Source: Branchiostoma floridae (Eukaryota > Chordata > Leptocardii > Amphioxiformes > Branchiostomatidae). Taken from it: a DNA stretch of 64,000 nucleotides. The DNA is taken from contig NC_049991.1 in NCBI RefSeq assembly GCF_000003815.2, positions 15,874,971 through 15,938,970 of the forward strand, given 5' to 3'. A program made the position numbers and the translations under genes. The notes below the pieces were generated by a model that saw only the letters and a list, made by a program, of their open reading frames with translations, did not search any database and was not told the DNA's origin. Below, in pieces: positions 10,701 to 25,700 of this stretch (position 1 is the stretch's first letter; every line of letters begins with the position of its first letter).

Positions 10701-13700
10701 ACGATGTCTGTGCTTCTTCATGAGCTTGGCCATGATCTGGTCTATGCCCTGGTTTATAACTAGCCTGTACATGTGGATGTTCTTCCTTTTCAGCTTAGCT
10801 AGCTTCCTCATGGCCATGGCTTTCTGAAACCTGGTCGCATTGTCCTCGCTTCCTACAATGGGACTACGGGAACATAGCGCTTGAAATTTATGATGACAAT
10901 CCTGTAGCTAAGGGCTAATCTAGTCTACCAAAAGTGACTAGTGTTCTCAAAGGTCTAAAATTGTAACTACAACTATATACATAATGCTAGTTCACTTTTA
11001 TCCGCAGGGTGACCTTTATCCGTTGTTTGTTTTTTAACATGGTATTTTAGGGATGTTAAGTTGCCAGTCTGTGGTTTCAAATTGTAATATTTTCAAATTA
11101 TGCAGTTTGAAACCATTGTCAGTCGACCTGATCCCTAAATACCTTGTCTTTAAAAGCAACAGATGTAGCCTACCCTGCGGATAAAGGTGAACTAGCATTA
11201 TATGTAAATAGAGAAAATGCAGAGGGAAATATTCTGAAGTGCAACAAGAAAGTGGTCATGAACATACGTTTTTTGTTCCTGTCGAATCTTTTCCAGTTCA
11301 TATGTGGTGTAGGGTCGTAGTGTGGCTGTCACTGGTAGGCTGTTGGTACTGGGTAAAGCTGGGACAGGCCTGGGGTGAAATATTCATGTCAAATCATTAC
11401 AATGTGCAGCAACATATAGATCTATAGTAAATGAACTTTACAATTATCTTTCCAACTTTTACTATTAACAATGCTTTAACTTGTGATCCGCTTATAAAAA
11501 GAACCAGAAGAACTGAGTAGCCCGGAAGGTAAGATACAACATCTTGACATGCAATGTCGTTGAATAATTCCTACGGTACAGTTTCTTTCCACTTAAGTTT
11601 ACAACCCCTTTTTGAAAATCAGTATCAAACTTTGCTTGTAGGCTGTATGACACAAACTCACCCTCCAGCGGTCATAGTCACCGGTCTGTCACAGGAGATA
11701 CACCGGAACATTTGTCTGGCAACAGAAGGGGCAAATGGTCAGAACTTAGATGGTTAGACAACATTGCAGTTAGAACTTATAGATATAAAACTTATAGTTT
11801 TAATAGATATATATCTGCTGTTAGACATGCAGAAAGCCCTGCAAATGTCTATCAGGACTTGTTGCTCATCGGCACTGTCCATCAGGACGAAAAGGACTGT
11901 GGTGATGATACTTTCCTACAAACACTATGAGCAAAGTCCAAAGAAGCTGCCTGTTTCTAACATGATTCTTGAGACAGAACTCACTTCCTGAAGCCCGCGG
12001 CCTCGTCTAGTTCCTTCTGCTGCTCGATCTCAGAGACCTTGGCCATCTTCCTGTTCAGCTTGTTCAGCTGACCTTGGATGTACTCCTTGAAGGGATCCAG
12101 TTCCAGCCGGTCCAGCTTGCCGTCCAGGTCATCGCTCAGGTTCTTCAGGGCATCCTGCCACTGACCATCCTGTGGTAGATGATTTGTATTTAGTCAAACA
12201 TTCGTTTCTATTTAGTCAATCATTCAAACTTCCCACAAAAGTCCCACAAAATAAATGAAGTTCCAAAGTTGTGTTGTTGGTTCTGAAATGCCTTCCACTG
12301 CAAGTAGGACAAGAATTTGAAACCACCTTCTGTCTACTTGATATCCCTAGATACTAAAATTGTGAATAAAACAGATATAGGTTACCCTGCGGATAAAGGT
12401 GAACCAGCATTACATGTATTAGTATACTGCCCTTGGTGCTGAAATGCCTTCCATTGCAAGTAGGCCAAGCTACTCAGTTTACACAATCCTAATGTCACTG
12501 CAGAAATTTGATCCATTTTACCAAAATATCATGATCTTTTTCTATTATTAGTATATCTATGTTGATGGGGATGAAATGCTTTCACCGCAAGTAGGCCAAA
12601 ATACTCAGTTTCAACAACACTAATGCCACTGCAGAAATTCAATCTATGCTGTCAAAGCGTTCATATTATCATGTTGATAGTGCTGAAATGCCTTCCACTG
12701 CAAGTAGGCCATGCTACTAATGCTTCTGCAATGCATCTTATGGATTCTGAACAGCTGGGAACTAATGGCCTTCAATGTCTTATATGTACAGTTCTTGTCT
12801 TCTCTTGTATCGATAATTATCCTTATTGTATATTTAGCACTTTCAAATGTTACATGTATCATTTTATTCTTATTCATTGAAGACTAGACTTGAATTGAGA
12901 ATTATCATTTTTAGATAAGTATTAGCAAAGGGGGTCTTCTACGCCCCTTATGCACAATTTTTTTGGTTTTTGTCATTCCCTCGTTGTTGCATAAACAAAC
13001 AAATAAACAAACTCTATTCACTTTAACAAACAAACAAAGTATGTGTTTACCTGTCCATCTAGTTTAGCCAGCAGCTCCTGGATCAGGTTGTTGAGCTCGT
13101 TGAAGGAGGAGTCAAACTGCTGTCGGCTGACTTTGCTCTCCAGCGCCTGCTTGTCTGCTTTCTGTGACACAAAATGGTGCAGCCATGATGTAGGTGATGT
13201 AACGCTAATTCACCTTTATCGGCAGGGTAACCTATATCCCTTGGTTATAAAACCAAGGTACATAGGGATATCAACTCGACTGATGGTTTCTAACTGCATT
13301 ATATTTTGAAAGAATGGCAGTTTGCAACCACTGTCCATTGATTTTATATCCCTAAATACTCTGTTTTCACCAACGATGGATGTAGGTTACCTCGCCAATA
13401 AAGGTGAACTAACGTTACATGTAGGGGAAATGTACTAACAAAGCACCATTATACTTCTGTTAAAAAATGATATCATTATCAATACGGCACAGCTCATTGA
13501 AGAGCTAGTCTTCCACTGGTTGTGACAAGGAAGACAGACACTATGTACATGCAGTTTGTTGCATAGATACCATCAAGACATTCCAATAGTTTTTCATGTG
13601 ATGAAAGTTCCTCGTAATTAAATACTTCAAACAAGCAAGATTTCTTACCACATCAACTTCCATGGTGACGTAGTCCTTGTCTGCTTTGGTGTCATTCAAC

Positions 13701-16700
13701 TTGTCGCAAACCTTGTAAAGAGACTAAAAGACAAAGAAAGTAGCTTGTGTTAATTTTTTCAGTTTTTTCTGTACCTGTATCAAGTTACAAAGTATGTCTA
13801 TCATACAATAAACACTGACTAGAGAAATGATAAAGGGATAATTAAGCACAGAAGTATGTTTTTGCATACTTGGGACCATTCAGATTGTCTCTTCATCATG
13901 ATAGTGCTAGGTAATCTTTATGGTCTTGGTAATGAATCATTTGCCTCAGAACATGAGTATCAAAAGGCAGCTGAACTCCATAAGCTTCTGCCAAAATATG
14001 GACTGAACAAAATGTATATGTTTGAACTCAATACCCATTTAGACAAAAGGCTTGCAATCTCCCTCTGTGAACTTCCAATATGCCCTACATGCTGCTAGGC
14101 ATGAGGAAAGAAACCACCATGCACTAACCTCAGTACTCTTCTGAAGGTCTCCACTCTTCCTGACCAGGTCGGAGGAAGTTCCGTTCAGCTGCTCGACATC
14201 TGCCAGCAGCTGCAGAACCTTCTGCTGCAGGTTAGCCAGCATGTCTCCATCCTGCAGGGGATTGTGGGTAGGTGAGCAGAGCATTCTGGGAGGGCAATGC
14301 TTCAGGAGAAAGAAGCACTCCCAGAGTTGACATTCGATTTAAAAAAAAAGTTGTCTCTTTGGGACAAAAGAACTGGTCAGGAACAAGTGAAAACAGTACA
14401 ACACAACAATGTGAAACAAAGAACATAATGATTAATGTATCAAACACAAGAATGAAATGCACAAAACAAAATGTGCTATTAACTGGATAATGGAGTGGAA
14501 AATGTCAACCATAAACATAATCGTGTGAAAATTGTTGATATAAAGCAAATTGTGCTGTTACTGCTGTATGATGATGGAAATCAAGTTAAGGGGTTCTGAT
14601 GGAAAAAGTGCAAGTTCAAACTTGTTGTAAGTATGAAATATGGGATGGAAAAATGGATGATGATGATGATGAGTTGTAAAGCAGTGGAATGGGGGAATGA
14701 ACAGTGCATTTGCAGGGGGAGGGGGGTTGAAGGGGGATAGAAGTTCCCACCTCTATCTTGCGAGACTTCTGGTTTGGAACGTACCACCCTGTACGAGTCA
14801 TGGGGGTGATGAGTTTTGTCTGTCTCCCCATCTTTGGAGGAACAGGGGTCATCTGGGGGGTCTTGGCCTTCTGGGCAATAGTTTGCAGATCATCCGGTAC
14901 TGGTTTATTTACATTTGCAGTTTCTTTGCCTTCATCTTTGCTGTTAGCATATTTATCAAATGAGACTTTGACAGCTTTGACTGGGGTAGAGCTCTTACTT
15001 GTGGGACTTTCTTTTCCATCAATCTGATTATCTGGTACTGGTTTGTCTTTATTTGCGGTTCCAGTTTCTTTACCTTCATCTTTGCCATTAGCATATTTTT
15101 CAGAAGACTCTTTGACGGCTTTGACTGGGGTAGAATTTTTATTTGTAGGACTATCTTTTCTTTCTATCATAGCAGGTTGATTCTTTGACTTTTTGTCACT
15201 AGAATCTTCAGCTTTTGTATCATCAGAGATTGTCACATCACAAATTTGGGACTTAGAGAGTGCAGTCCTCTCTACATCAGAGGGTGGTTGTGGTTGAACG
15301 TCTGTCGATAGTTTGTCTTGTAGAGTTTTTCCAATGTCTGAAGTCCGCAACTGGAAGGCAACACGTTTGACACTTGACCTACTTTAGTTTAAACACACAG
15401 TAGGGCACACAGTGAGTTATTTTTAAACTGTGGAATTGATCATGATAGAGATGTGCACATCAAAATTACATGGTTGCGCATTTTCCTGTCATTTTACAAC
15501 TTAATCGATGATCAGGGTCAATCAATTATAGATTATTCTGTGGTTCACTGTAAAGTGATTATTGATAATATCGAAAATGTGAGGGGTGCAGGAAAAATCT
15601 TGACCAAGTTTCCCACCTGATCTAAAGAACCAGCTTTTTCATCAACAACTATTTCAGCAGAACTTGTTTCCTCGGAAACATTGTTTATGTACACTTGCAA
15701 GATTTCATCATGTGCCTCAGATGGAGGAATCTCAGCAGGGGAAGCTGAGATATCCAAGTATGAGTCAGGCTGTGGCTGTGTCTCCTCTGTATCTGCACCT
15801 AACCATGCATCCCATCGCTTGGGAAATATCAAAAAGCTGTGTCAAAAATGTGAACTGAACATGTAGTCACCTAGGATTGTACGTTTGAATGTATTGGTAC
15901 CATCCTTGAGTTTACAGCTATGCATTACTTGAGGTAAATGGCTGAATTCTAAAGGGAAGTCTTACAGGGAAAAGGTTTATTGATTGGCAATGATTGATGA
16001 AACAAGCCACAGTTGTTATCATTGCTATGTCATGATTTCTACTTCTGCATTAGTACGTGAAATGAGATTGAAAAAAATGGAGCAAATTAAAACAAATAGA
16101 AAAACTTATTAGCATATGATTTGCATATGGTAATTATCACCTTAAGCACTCTAAAGGTATATTAAGGTACCAAGCTTATACTGGTACACTCGAAACCTTA
16201 ATTAGATTGCTATAGGTTGATAATACTTTTTCCCCATCTTTAATGATTAACTTCTCTGTAGCTGGATAATGTATTGTGCACAAAAAATCAGAAACAAGCG
16301 TTGTTTTTCAGTACACTGAAAGTCGCAAGGAAGTTGACCTTCTTAAAGATGGGGAAAAGCTTTCAATGATAAATGTATGATGTGCAGTGCCACATTGAAT
16401 TGCAACCTCAAAATCTGATGTGCAAGAGCAATAGTGGGTGCAACTTGTTACATTGACATCTTGTGGCAAAAGAAATGATTTGCTGTTGGATTGTGACTTC
16501 TTGGATGACCTTGAAAGTGTGCTCCATAAACAGACATGGTAGTCAATATCAACCAAAATGTTGTGTAGGAACAACATTGTTGCTTGTACAACTAGTGATG
16601 TCATGAAATGTTGTGAAATCATATCTTGCATATTTCCAGTGCTTGCTACATGGATGGTGTATCAAACGTCACGCAGGTGGAAAATGTGGTCACAAAAAAA

Positions 16701-19700
16701 GCAGCGTGTCTTGCATACCTGGGTCATGCTCTGTAGTTCGTGTTCATCGCCCATCTTAGGTTAAAGAAAAAAATCACAGAATGGTCACGTCTAGGTCAAC
16801 GTAAGGCAACGGCAGGTCTGGTGTGCAGAAATCTCACAGCAAAGTGCAAGTCATGCTTTGATTGGGGTGTACATAAAAGGGAATACACACTCATAAACAC
16901 TGATAACTGCAAAAATGATTTTCTGAAAGGGGAAAATAAACTGAATAAGCTGAGTATCAACTAATTTTTTGACTGAATTTTATGATGTTCTATGTACAAT
17001 GATGCTATTTCAAAATGCTAGCTTAAGTGCTTTTTAGATTGACTTTTTATGTTTCTTGAATTAGTGTAACTTTATGGGCTTTTAGCTGACAGTATCGTAC
17101 AATGGTGTGCTGTAAGTTATCAAGACACAAAAATTATGTTATGTTTTTGTGCTTGATGGTTGAAGCTGTTAATTTGTTAACACTTAAAGTTAGTGTTTTG
17201 AAGTTCACAGGAACCTCGTGCGATACTCTTCATTTCCAGTGAATTTGCTATAATTACAACATCCATCCAAAATCCCTCATACAAAAACCCAAATATTACA
17301 ATATTTACCATACTTATTATTTATTGTTGCTTGAAATGGTGGGTGTTAGTTGCTTTTATCACATATGGTTAGTTTGTGAGTTGTGACAAACTTTGATAAC
17401 ACCTTATTAACAACCACCTTAAAACCAGCACCAAGGAGAGAGATCACCAACGCTGTGCCCTTAAGTTAGGACACTGTGCACGTGATTTAGACCATTGTAC
17501 TGTCAAAATGCAACACCCTGTGTTTTCTTTATAGCTCTGGATTTACAAAGGTGTGAAAAAACATTTGTGCAATCAATGGCCAGTCAATTAATGAATCATA
17601 TCACCACTTGATCATTGACGGTGCGTTCGTATTTGAAATCTCTAGTTTTACTGGTCATTGGGTGATGATTTTCTGATTAGAGTGCATCTGGATTGTTTGG
17701 AAGTTCCCATCCTTACCTGCGGACTGTTGCTGTGTCCTGTGGTTTCATTCTTGGAAGTGTTCTTTGGGAGACAGATACAGAACATGCCCATAAGAACACA
17801 ACTAAGAACATATACGGTCACCAAGCAATCAATCAAAAACACCCTTAAATTGACCAAATGGAACAAATTTTACACCTTCAATGGCAATTGTAATGCCAAT
17901 GACAGTAATGGGAAATTATTCAAACCTTGACTGGCAATTGATTAGTTTAAAGTCGCTGACTTCCAACGTTTATTCCCTTGCTCTGTGCTATGCTGAATGT
18001 GGTAAAACTTGCAATAGTCACCCTGTGCTAAAGATACCTGTGTCCTGACTAACCTGTACAGGCACTCCCGTAAAGCTCACTCTCTGACTGACAGCCTCCT
18101 TAAGTCTCTTAATTTCTCTCTCCAGCTCGGCATCCTTGGCACGCAGGCCCACTATCTGCAGGTTCAGGTCCTGCACAAGTTTGCCTGTGCTAGGGGTTTT
18201 CTTAGAGGGGCCAGAGGGGGGGAGTATGGCTGCGGGACTGAGGGGGCGTTTGGATGTGTCAGACATCCTACGTACTGGGGAGGGGGGCGGTGTTGGTCTC
18301 TTTCTGTCTTTTACACTGTGGGTGGGGGATATAGGGGGCAGGACAGGAGTGGCGGTGTGTGTGAGAGAGAAGGGCTCTGGTTCGCCTTCGATGGGAGGGG
18401 GTGTAGAAGGAGGGGTAAGGAGCTCTGGAGGGGCGTTCATGAGCCCGTCCAGGATGCGAGAATGCTCGTCAAGCTGGGGGTGAGAGAGATAGAACTGTTA
18501 CTGCCTACACAAAGCATACAGAGAAGAGGCAAGGCATCTTGCAATACATTAACATAATGTACATATGCATGAGATTCTGAACTGGCATTGTACAATCATG
18601 CATAGATCACAAAAATCTTTATACAATTCCAGTTCACATCCAGGAATATATCATTTAACCCTCAAACCACCGTAGCTTTTTTGAGACGTAGATTACCGTA
18701 TGGGGTCAAAACTGACCCCAAAACATTTTGTACAAATACAGTTTTTTGTGTGACACTTTTTGTGATTTTTATATATGTTTAGTTTCACTAATCTATGTGG
18801 AACAGTCTGACATGATTAGGTGAGAATATTTCTAGCTCATCATCATAATTTATGCAAAAGATCATGATGAACACATTTTGCACCAATGCTATTCAGACCG
18901 GGAAGGAGATTTTTGATGACAACTTCAATGCCGTATAACGTCTGAATGGCTCATGCTAGGGCCACCAAACTTGGTAACTTTTTAGAAAATGTTGAAAGCA
19001 AAAATTTTCAGTGAACAAAGTATGTTCATCATTTTTCATGTTGCCATGGCAACGAAATTCTGACAGACATATCTATTACTTATTATTATTATTATCAAGT
19101 TTTCTAATTTTGTATTAAACATTTAAGTTTTAAGGTTTTCTTAGCAGATATCAGTTGTTTATCACATCTTATGAAATTCAACGTAAATTTCATACCTCAA
19201 TATTCATGATTTATGCTAATTTAATGACGTCATCAGGCAAAATCCAAGATGGCGGCCGAGATTACCTAAATGACGTCATAATGTCATATAACATGATATT
19301 GGCACAAAAGCTGTTACAATAATTTTGGCTTACATGTACATCATTCTCTAAAAATTTCGTGATTCTAAGATAAGTAGTTTAGGTGTAGGTCGGAAAAGTT
19401 TGTTAAAAAAAATGCTGGGGTCAGTTTTGACCCCACTGGACCATACATAAACTTTCTAAGATAACTTAATCAATAATGAGCCAATCTCGTTAAAAACCTA
19501 TAAGAAGTTATAGGACATATATACAAACAAACTCATGGGAGGAAATTTGTTTTCGACCACAAATGCCATGATGGCACACATCGATATACGCCTGGGGTCA
19601 GTTTTGACCCCATACGGTGGTTTGAGGGTTAATCCTTGTGGTCTGATAGCTGTAATTGCTGTGATGTAATGACACCAATAGCACTTTCTAGAACTGTGCC

Positions 19701-22700
19701 TGCATCATGCTATTTGACTGAGAACTAAGAACACTATGTATTCTGTTCTTGGTCAAATTGCACAAAAATAGGATAGTTCTAGGTGCTATTGATATCATTC
19801 ATGTGCTTACAGTGTAAAGCAAGTTTACTTCTGACAAGCTGTATGGAGCTAAGCAGTGACCTTTTCTTTTTTCTTTCAAAAATCTGACGTAGAATCTTGA
19901 ACTCAGATTCAACAATTTTGGTGTCAGAAGTGGGATCCCTAACAAGGTTGTTTCTCAGAACCTGAATCTTGAAGCTACAACTCTTGAATTTTTGAAGACA
20001 TTTGTTACCTTTTGTCTGACTGGTGACACTGAACCTGTTAGTTGTTGATGTCTTGGAACTGTAGCATGGCTATCTGCACCTTTTGATAGTTCATGCTGCA
20101 AAAAGTACTATCATACACATTTTTCAACATTAGGGCTGTGTTGTTATTATTTAGCCTTCCTACCTTGTCCCTGCTGTTCTTCATCATGTCCAGAGCATCC
20201 CGCAAGGCAGCCAGCTGCTCCAACAGGTCTTCTGGTACATCCACCTTCTGATTGGCCAGAGCTGGAAAGATATGCAAATGATGCGTGTGAGCCAGGCCTT
20301 CAATTCCTTTTTATATGGAATTAATTTTGCATACAAGCGATCACTGTTGTTGTATATATCTGGGGTATTCCACAGCTGGTGCCTACCAGGACGTCAGTAG
20401 ATTGGATTAGAAATTGATATTTGAATTAGTAGATCAAATTTCTGGTTAATATGAAGATCAATCTTTTCCAAAACACCTGTTTTTTTACTACCACTGCATC
20501 ACCGTGACATCATCGAGATTGCTTGTATTAGGACAGGAGAAGAGGTGTTTGCTCTTTTATCACCATATCGTACAAAACACCACTGTTGATTCCCCTGGTT
20601 TTACATTTTGAAAGCAACCTTCAACAAAAATGAAAAGGCTTAGGACAAATGATGTCATGAATCCAGTGGAGCTATGGAGCTAACTTAAGGTGTTTAGAGG
20701 GAGTGCTTACCTGCTTCAAGCAGCTTTTCCAGCTCACTCTTGTCTGCCTTGGTTGGCATGGTAACCTATGAAGGTAGGCAAAAATTAAACCACTTTAAAA
20801 TCCAGGATAAAAATATGTCTGTGATACTGTTGGCAAATGGCATAAAATGTCAATAAAATATCGACTTTACATAGACAACCAGTAAGGAAGACATAATCCC
20901 TGCCAACTGCATTTTTATTACCTATATCCCACAAACGTCTACAAATTAAGTAAAATACAACAAAAGACATGCAAAAGATTTGTCAGCATGTCCACTACCA
21001 TTTCATCCTGACAGCCAGACTAGGAATTCAGAATAGTACCGATAAGGCCTATAAAAATGTATCCCTGGAGTAGACACATAACTTGTACCAACCTCTAACT
21101 TCTCTACTTGCTCTGATAGTTTCTCATGCTCGAAAGACAGCGTTGCCATTTCTTTAAGTGCTTGCAGTGCCTCGGGGTACTTCTCCTTTGCACTGCTTAG
21201 TCTGGATGACGGAGGCCGAGGGGCAGACGGCGGGCGTGACGGGTCCTTGCTCTTTAGCTGCTCTAGAAGCTGTGAATGTCGGCATTAAACTTTGTGTAAA
21301 GGCTTGAAGAAATACCTTTCAATAGAACATACATTAATTCATTTTTAGTTTATCAATTTAAGAAAAAAAGTAACTGTCAGGGTAGAGTATTGTAAATAAA
21401 AGTGTGCAATCAAGTTGATCATGCATGTTTGCTGTGCATGCCATGGGAAGCTGAAACAAGTGCATAAAGTATCAGTGGGGTGTTGCGTAGTGGAGACAAT
21501 CATATTCTAGTAGTGCACCAGACATGCAACTGAACCTGTGAGGAAGAAAGGCAAGGTAGTGCAAGTCAAGATTCACCATTTCTACAAGATTCTAAAAGGG
21601 ATTGCCAATCTAAAAGACATGCCCATGCAAAGACCAGTGATAAACTGAGTGTAGCACCAGGAATCAATGATGAAGGGTGCTCAAAATTGAAAGTCAACAA
21701 CATCTGTGGAGAAAGTGCAGGATTTTTAAGTGATCAAAGGGATTTAAGATATTCCCATGCTCCGAGTGAAACCTGCAGCTTACCGCTCCAGACTCATCTG
21801 CAGCATCTGTCGGCTTTGTCTGGGTGCGGAAAAGGAGGGAATTATCATTAAACAACTGTATACAATCTTTATTTGAAAAAAAAGAAGTCTTGCATAATGA
21901 TTTAACTACGCATAAAATCACATCTTGTCTTTAATGTTATTGAGTCAATTTTTCTTGTTCTCTATTTTAAGCTACATGGTGTAAAACATCCAATGAAGCT
22001 TAGAATATCAATATTTTGTTAACCTTCTCTCGACTTTCTAACCTTGTAGCCAATGAAGTCTCCATGCAGGAATAGTTTACAGCTAAGAAATGTTTGCTAG
22101 CTACAGCTTAAACAATGTGTTCACGGATCACATACCTCCATGTATTTTTGCCGCTCTTCCCTCAGTGCCTCATCCAGTACAGGCCATGTGACAAAGGCAT
22201 CAAACTCCTCTGCGGAGGGCAGGTTCTTGATCTGTTCTGCTAGCTCAGCCTGGTAAGAAAATAGGAGACATTATCCTACATGTTCCAGCATGCGACACTT
22301 ATTTCCAACGCATATAACAGTTTATCTTTCATCTTCAAATTTACAGTAATATACAGGGAAATGACCATAAACTCTTAAGTAAGAAAAAGGCAACCAAGCA
22401 TATGCTTAGCTTACAAAAAACTACCTTTCCTATCTTTATATTACATAAAAACATATAAAAGAACAAGTATGACTCATTTTAGTTTGATTTGTACTTTGCT
22501 CTGCTATGCACTCACAATTAACAGTGGTACCAGCATTAAATGTGCTTGTAGGACACTGGTCTAATCTATGCTAGCAAGAAGTGTGAATGTCTTACCAATT
22601 GTTTCTCTAGTTCATCAATCTTCTTCATCTTGTCCTGATAGCTCTCCAGTTCACTGATTCTATCACTTAGTGAAGTCAGGTCCATCTGTGTAAAAAAGAT

Positions 22701-25700
22701 TGACAAATTGATGCATTGGCAACATTTTATTGTTTTTTAAAAATAGGATTCATAGTATGTACGGTAATACAATTGGGTACATGATCATATTTTCTGACCA
22801 GACAAAGGCCTGACATGAAAATGTATAAAATTTGTAGACATAAAGCAAAACAGCAAATTACAAAACATGTGAATATAAGGTTAGTGACATGTCCTTGGTG
22901 CTGAATTGGTCTGCTGCATATTGCAATGGGGATGATTATAAAAAATGATCCAAAAACATGTGTTAAACAGAATCTCTGATGGTGATTTTTAATGATTTTA
23001 AAAAGTGGGTTTCAGAAGTAACAGACTAGTATTTCAAAATCAGGACCACGGCCAGGTGAAACCTACCTACAAGCATGTCAAGTGTTTTTCTTCCCAGGTT
23101 TTTTACTGCCAGCTGTTTTAGATTATAGTGTCAGAGTACCATATTTCACTGTAAAGAACACTTAGATTTTCCATGACAGCTCTATGATGCCAAGTCTTAA
23201 GTTACAACAACTCTAAACTTGTCCACTGTGAACCATTGATTAGTCACAGATGTAGATTTCTATATAGAGACTTATAGCCTATTTTAGTAACTGATTGTGG
23301 CTGTTGTTTACTATAGCACGTTCAAGAATTGTTCAAAACAAAAGCAACATTTTTTGTGATTTTATATCTGTTCACAGGCTGTATTTATCACTATTATAAT
23401 AGCACTTTCAAGAATTTTTCAAAACAAAAGTGACATTTTTTAATGATTCTACAACTGTGCACAAGCAGTCTGTGTCCTTAGGTCCCTTTTCCCCACCAGA
23501 CATGATTCTATATTCTGTTCATGATCCTTCTGTAGCCTTAGTTAGATCCCTTATTTAAGTGCTCTTTTCCCCACCAGACAATCCCTCTGACCTCAACAGA
23601 CAATCCCTCCAACCTCACCTTGTCTAGCCTGTCCTTGATGTCCTGCATCTCCTTGGCAACCTTAGCTTTGTTGTCGTTCAGCATGTTGACTTCCCGCATC
23701 AGGTCTTCAATCAGGGACATGGCCTGCAGGTGGGCAACATAATTATGGAGATCATGTAATAACGTGCATATTAACCACGTTTGAACTACATAAAGACCCA
23801 TAGCTAGGCTTCTGAGAAATCCACAGAAACTGAGAAGCATCTGAGGAGATAAGGGAGAACAAAGGGGAGGTGTAACATGATTAATTGACCTGTCATTGTC
23901 AAAGACACCTGGTGAGAATATGGCCTGATTGTGTCAGGACCCAGCTAAGAGAAAAGGCAGACCTATTAATTAGCAGATCAGTTGGGAGGCACAGATTTTG
24001 ATGAGACAATGTGACAGTATGGGATAAAGATTGTTTCTTGGCCATGACAACTTTGTGCCTCTTGTCATCATTTTCCACCGTAGTACCTCCCTCTTCCTAC
24101 TCTCTAAGCAGAGGTTAGGCTCCAACTGTTTTTTTAATGTTTTTTCAGGTGTATTTATCAGTTTTTCTATTCTGTACTGTTTTCTTTACATCTCATGGCC
24201 TAACAAAAAAGGTACAAAATAGAAAGTCTGATAAAAGCACCTAAAAGACATTCTAAAAATAGCCAGAGCCTAACCTCTGCTTGGAAAGCACTCTTTTCTC
24301 TCTTCTAACTTCTCTACACTCACATATTATAGTTCAAAATTAATCATTATACTACATATGAATGCACGCAATCGGTCAACATTTGTCTTCCCATAAGTTA
24401 AGCACCACCTTTGTCAATTGAGTTCAGAATCTAACCATGAAAAATAGAAGGTAACAAACATTTGAAATGCCATTTGCATGAGGGAATACTAGTATGAGAC
24501 ACAAGCCCATTATGGGGCATAATATTTACGACCCACTTACTATGTGAAATGTCACTTGCAAGAAAACGGTTTGTTGTAAAATGATGGCAACATCAAAAAT
24601 CCTTTTCTTCCTTTATTTATAAAGAAAGCTGATTGATTTATTTGCCAACAGCACAAGCAATAAGACTATTATTTGGGAAATACAAACATATGACAATGCT
24701 GTTGTGAAAGATGACGCCCAGTGTATTTGTCTGTGACATGCTTCGTAGTTTCCTTTCATTATTCTGTTTGAAACTTGTACTCTAGCTGTTAACATATCAA
24801 TCCTTTCACTGAAGTAACAAAATAAGTGCTAATACATCAGTCCCTTCATGTACATATATCACACGCATATCTATCTCATACAGAAGTTAAAGAAAACAGG
24901 AATCTAATCTGGAGGAGGACGCCTCAGACACTCTCTTCTTTTTTTTTCCCTCTTGTTTTCAGACAGACCGTAACTTAGTAACCACAAACAGCAGCCCATT
25001 ACAAACTCAGTTTCAGTTATACCATGCTCACTGCACACATACAGCCCCAACCAAATCAACATAACTCCCATAAATTAAGGTTAATTTTCCTGAAGTGATT
25101 GGGACCCAGCATGGGTGCAGGCTGCAGATTAATGGCCCACAACAGCCGGCTCAAAGGGATGATTTACCGCTCGGCTGGGTGCTATTGTGAACAGGTGTGC
25201 CGGGATGAGTGGGGTGGGGGGACGTGATTGGCACGTTTCAGGCAACACCTGTCTCCTTATTATGGCTGCAGCACTGTCTAGTAGTTGTTTGAAGACATGG
25301 TAAATGTTCTTTAAGATGCTGACTTTTATAGGATGTAAGACAACAGCACACTTGTTTAGAACTTAAACAAACGCAGTTTAAAATGACATGGCCACTTCAA
25401 CGATACCAGAGAGGAAAAGTGTGTTTTGGGCGTGCCCCTTTTAAGGGACAATGTTCCACCTGTGCATCTTATGCTTCTCTGGCTAACAAGAGTGATGTTA
25501 GTTCAGCCAACATCAACTGGTCATTATGTAAATCCAGGAATGGGGTAATGAATAGGAAGGGTTTTCATCACTCGTAGCACTTTGCGATATTCTTGGTGCT
25601 AATTGCCCATAAATGGGTTAATCATTTCATCTCCTTTTACAATGATTATATATTGATTTTTTCCCATTTATATTATATTAACCTATGTTTGAAACTGCAA

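Noticed and set aside
18136..18557. Gly/Arg-rich plus-strand ORFs
   Set aside because: Shadow of the Pro/Ser-rich QRICH2-like exon 18473-18054 on the other strand.
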